Positions 61,434-64,000 of a stretch of 64,000 nt of DNA are shown piece after piece. The DNA is from Phycisphaera sp. Its GTDB lineage: Bacteria; Planctomycetota; Phycisphaerae; Phycisphaerales; Phycisphaeraceae. Below the pieces are notes generated by a model, which saw only the letters and a list, made by a program, of their open reading frames with translations, was not told the DNA's origin and made no database searches. Location: the NCBI GenBank assembly GCA_016125215.1, contig WGMF01000035.1, positions 37,498-101,497 of the forward strand, in the 5' to 3' direction. Each line of letters starts with the position of its first letter. Position 1 is the stretch's first letter. The position numbers and the translations under genes were made by a program.

Positions 61434-61493
61434 GACCCGATGACAGATCGATTGTGGGCGATGCAAGACTCGCGCTCTGAAATCGTGCGTGGG

Positions 61494-62945
61494 TCATTTC
61501 ATCATCATCGAGACCACTTTGCCGATGATGAGCACCGAGGCAAAGAATACGTTGACCAGCGCCACGTAACCCAGGCCGTTGCGGATGTCGGGGCTCAGGC
61601 GCAACACCGGCGCGTTGACCACCTCGCACCACCGTCGCAGGTCCATCGTTCCCGCCGACCAGAAAGTCCCGCCCAATCTCAGGCGGACCCACCAGACCCG
61701 TGCGGCGCACAGCCCGATCACCAGCGCGCAGAACGCAGGCCAGGTGAGCGTCGGCCAGTAACCTCGACCGACCAGCACAAAGCGCCCGATCAACAAAAAG
61801 AGCACGTAGACCGTCACCGTCAACCCCACGAACGCGCACATCGTCAGCAGCGCAGCGCGCCTGGGGGACAGACCGGCAAACGCCGACGAACTGTTACGCC
61901 TTCGCGCATCACCGACCTTTTCTGTAACCGCGCTCCGCCGGGCTTGTGCCAGTTCCTCGTCCAGTTCCCTGGCGACTTCGTCTGAAGAGGCCCCGTCCGG
62001 TTGACCGGTTGCGCCGGCGGGGCCGTTTGTCTTGACACTCAACAATTCCTCGGGGGTTTCAAAGTCACCCTCGGGGATTTCTTCTTCGCTTTCCTTGAGG
62101 TCCTGACCCTCATAGACCCCACGCCGAGCCGAGGCCCGGCCGCTCTGAACATACGATTCAGACGTGTCGAGCGTGACGCTGTGTTCCTGACCCGCGTGAC
62201 TGGTGGTGGCGTCGATGACATCCGAGACGGTCTCGAAGTCGCCGGCGATCGCCTCGTCCGCGCCCTCGGCGAGCATCTGGTCGATCTGTCCCAGCGTCTT
62301 GTCGTCCGCTTGCGCGGAGTCCGTCGTGACTTGAGCCGATGGTTCGGCCTGGCTCGATAGCGTGGCGGTCGCTTTGGCGGGCTCGATGTCCCCGCTCTTC
62401 GAGTCGACCGCTTGCAAGAGTTCTGCGACCGAGATCGACTCGCCCGCGGCATCCTGCGAATCCTCGATACCCTGCGTGGGGGCATCCGACCCGGGCTGCG
62501 CACCGACGGGATCATCCGTCCGGGATTGTTCCACGCGCTCTTCCTGGCCCGCGTCACGCTGACGCCTGGCTTCATCGAGCATGGACTGGATCTGGTTGGC
62601 CAACTCGTCGCCGGCCAGGTCCTCCTCCGTGGCCTGGGTGACGGTTTCAAATGAACCGGTCGGCAAGTCCTCGTCCGACGCCGGGGCTTCTTTGTCAGAC
62701 TCTTGGTCAGCTTCGGATTGACGCGTCGCTTTCTCGTCCACAACGGACTTGAGCAGACTGTTGAGCTGGCTCTCGAAGGCATCCTCCGTGGCGGGTTGCG
62801 GCGGCGCATCAGGGGTCGGCGGCTTGGGGTTGGCTTTTTCTTTGGCTTTCACACTCGAGGGCTTGAGGTCCGGTTCGATCGCGCTGACCTCGGAGAGCAA
62901 GGCGTCCAACTCCGCCTCCAACTCGGGCGTGGGCTTGCTCGACAT
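61494..62945 (-). CDS. Acidic, disordered membrane protein with repeated GDFET motifs
   Basis: 483 residues from ATG 62945 (508 from GTG 63020). Residues 1-350 are low-complexity and acidic, with three related motifs: GSFETV (97-102), GDFETV (235-240) and GDFETP (293-298), and several LL-x-x-V segments (ALLSEV, SLLKSV, ELLQAV). Three or four membrane helices occupy about 365-480. The soluble part is cytoplasmic or periplasmic depending on topology, which I cannot tell. No known family. The repeated short motifs suggest multiple binding sites for one partner. Confidence 0.7.
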   Translation of the reverse strand: MSSKPTPELEAELDALLSEVSAIEPDLKPSSVKAKEKANPKPPTPDAPPQPATEDAFESQLNSLLKSVVDEKATRQSEADQESDKEAPASDEDLPTGSFETVTQATEEDLAGDELANQIQSMLDEARRQRDAGQEERVEQSRTDDPVGAQPGSDAPTQGIEDSQDAAGESISVAELLQAVDSKSGDIEPAKATATLSSQAEPSAQVTTDSAQADDKTLGQIDQMLAEGADEAIAGDFETVSDVIDATTSHAGQEHSVTLDTSESYVQSGRASARRGVYEGQDLKESEEEIPEGDFETPEELLSVKTNGPAGATGQPDGASSDEVARELDEELAQARRSAVTEKVGDARRRNSSSAFAGLSPRRAALLTMCAFVGLTVTVYVLFLLIGRFVLVGRGYWPTLTWPAFCALVIGLCAARVWWVRLRLGGTFWSAGTMDLRRWCEVVNAPVLRLSPDIRNGLGYVALVNVFFASVLIIGKVVSMMMK

Positions 62946-63125
62946 GTTCGGGTGTTTAGGGTTCTGGGGTTCTGCCACTGCGGTCACTCCCGGAGGCCTG
63001 GGGGATCGTGAGGCAGCCACCGCGTCCTGATAGACTCGGTCAAGCCTCCCACCCGACTATCGTCCTCTTTCCGGGCCGACTCAAGGCCGTTACAAACCTT
63101 ACAGACCCACCCGACCCGTTTCTCC

Positions 63126-63851
63126 ATGCGACGCTTCTATTATCCAGACCTGGCCGGGATCGCCCAAGACTTTATGACACCCCTCGTGCTCAATGGGGAT
63201 GAGTCGCACCACGCCCTGAAGGTGCTGCGGGTGAAGGTCGGGGACAGGGTCGAGTTATTCGACGGCTCGGGCACGTCCGCGGCCGGTGAAGTGGTCGAGA
63301 CCTCTCGCAAACAAGTTACTGTGCGCTTGACCACTTCGCGGACAACCCCCCCACTCGTACCCTCTCTCGACATCGCTGTTTCCCTGCCCAAAGGCCCCCG
63401 CGCCGCGGACATGGTCAACACCCTCACCCAGCTCGGGGCCGACCGTCTGTTCCCTCTCTCCACACGACACAGCACGGTCAAAGCGGGCGATATCAAGGTT
63501 GACCGCCTGCAACGCGCCGCCATCGAAGCCGCCAAGCAATCCCGGCGGGACTATCTCCTGACCATCGAAAGCCCCACGACACTCGAAAATCTTTTCGAAG
63601 CTCCCCACGACCTGCGACTCGTTGCCCACCCGTACCCCGATCAGCCCTTCGAGATTCAAGCTGCGCTGGGCGGCGCATCGCGCGTCCTGGCGCTGGTCGG
63701 CCCGGAAGCCGGCTTCACCGATGAGGAACTGGCACTGTGTTTTCATCACGGTTGCCGACCGTGGAAACTCTCCCCGAACATCTTGCGCATCGAAACCGCC
63801 GCGGCCGCAGCCGTTGCGATCCTCCGCGCTCACACGCACAACGTGAGATAA
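63126..63851 (+). CDS. rsmE: 16S rRNA (uracil1498-N3)-methyltransferase
   Basis: 241 residues, normal length. The N-terminal PUA-like part and the C-terminal SPOUT knot are visible: SHHALKVLRVKVGD near the start, AVSLPKGPRAADMV, LVGPEAGFTDEELALC and the knot end LSPNILRIETAAAAAVAIL. It methylates U1498 in 16S rRNA using S-adenosylmethionine. Single gene here; divergent from the acidic membrane protein. Confidence 0.94.
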   Translation: MRRFYYPDLAGIAQDFMTPLVLNGDESHHALKVLRVKVGDRVELFDGSGTSAAGEVVETSRKQVTVRLTTSRTTPPLVPSLDIAVSLPKGPRAADMVNTLTQLGADRLFPLSTRHSTVKAGDIKVDRLQRAAIEAAKQSRRDYLLTIESPTTLENLFEAPHDLRLVAHPYPDQPFEIQAALGGASRVLALVGPEAGFTDEELALCFHHGCRPWKLSPNILRIETAAAAAVAILRAHTHNVR

Positions 63852-64000
63852 CCGGCTGTTCATACCAATCCCGTAAAAAACTCGTGCGCGTTAGGCGCTT
63901 GTTAGGTTGCGCTCCCGCGTGGGGTCTGGGATAGTGGGCTCTTTTGGAAAGGAGTCCACCATCGACATCTCACTTCACAGCCCCGACGACGCGGCCGAAC
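63852..64000 (+). other. Window end, possible start of a gene without a standard start codon
   Basis: An AAGGAG at 63951-63956 is followed 6 nt later by ATC at 63963 and a frame open to the edge (ISLHSPDDAAE). If real, the start codon would be non-standard. The region has no other feature. Confidence 0.2.

Noticed and set aside
1..64000. CRISPR array, transposase, prophage genes, rRNA operon
   Set aside because: None seen; no regular 25-40 nt direct repeats with unique spacers and no recognisable transposase, integrase or 16S/23S sequence.

Overview
The window reads as chromosome of a GC-rich, Gram-negative, heterotrophic member of the Planctomycetota, probably class Phycisphaerae (inferred, not proven). 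The signs are two PEP-CTERM proteins with an 'IPEPATLALLGLGGL' sorting tail, an exopolysaccharide operon of the PEP-CTERM/exosortase-associated type, secreted sulfatase and SASA-type esterases, URO-D-family proteins, and prepilin-like proteins. Lipopolysaccharide genes (waaA, hldD, an lpxR-like gene) indicate an outer membrane.

Layout. 1-8.9 kb: minus-strand secreted polysaccharide-degradation genes (SASA esterase cut by the window edge, clan GH-A-like glycosidase, two tandem paralogues of an unrecognised secreted family, alpha/beta-hydrolase esterase), then a prepilin-like protein. 8.9-12.6 kb: a tandem duplication of a PEP-CTERM gene with its divergent promoter; one copy still has its XylR-type regulator, the other keeps only the regulator's first codons. 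12.8-15.8 kb: PhyH-family dioxygenase, AraC regulator, 2-hydroxyacid dehydrogenase. 15.9-19.0 kb: korA-korB. 19.5-24.6 kb: lipoprotein, ResB/CcsA cytochrome c maturation pair, 3-methyladenine glycosylase, aldo/keto-reductase-like protein. 24.7-30.4 kb: M60-like peptidase, four-helix-bundle S23 protein, tRNA-Pro, LpxR-like protein, HldD. 30.5-33.1 kb: two-gene bd-like quinol-oxidase module with a fused cytochrome c domain. 33.2-38.0 kb: URO-D-family protein, sulfatase, SASA esterase, NAD(P)-binding protein. 38.2-45.1 kb: exopolysaccharide operon. 45.4-53.4 kb: BFD-type ferredoxin, purQ, proB, waaA, VWA protein, metG. 53.4-59.2 kb: SH3 protein, subtilisin-like protease and a 900-residue secreted protein in one direction. 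59.7-64 kb: LacI regulator, a GGA-rich stretch ending in a strong terminator, small membrane proteins and rsmE.

How the genes fit together. Both ends of the 1-12.6 kb block suggest sugar-controlled degradation of a plant- or alga-type polysaccharide, with surface PEP-CTERM proteins co-regulated by the XylR-type activator. The exopolysaccharide operon probably makes the matrix to which PEP-CTERM proteins are sorted; no exosortase lies in the window.

Most unusual non-coding structure: intergenic spaces repeatedly carry large inverted repeats whose arms are each about three tandem 8-10-nt words (at 23.0, 27.1, 41.5, 45.7/46.2 and 48.7 kb). They sit against gene ends and sometimes supply the stop codon. 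Also notable are a GGA-repeat array resembling a CsrB/RsmZ-type sponge RNA, and a roughly 300-nt AT-rich patch inside metG. No CRISPR array, transposase, prophage or rRNA gene was seen.
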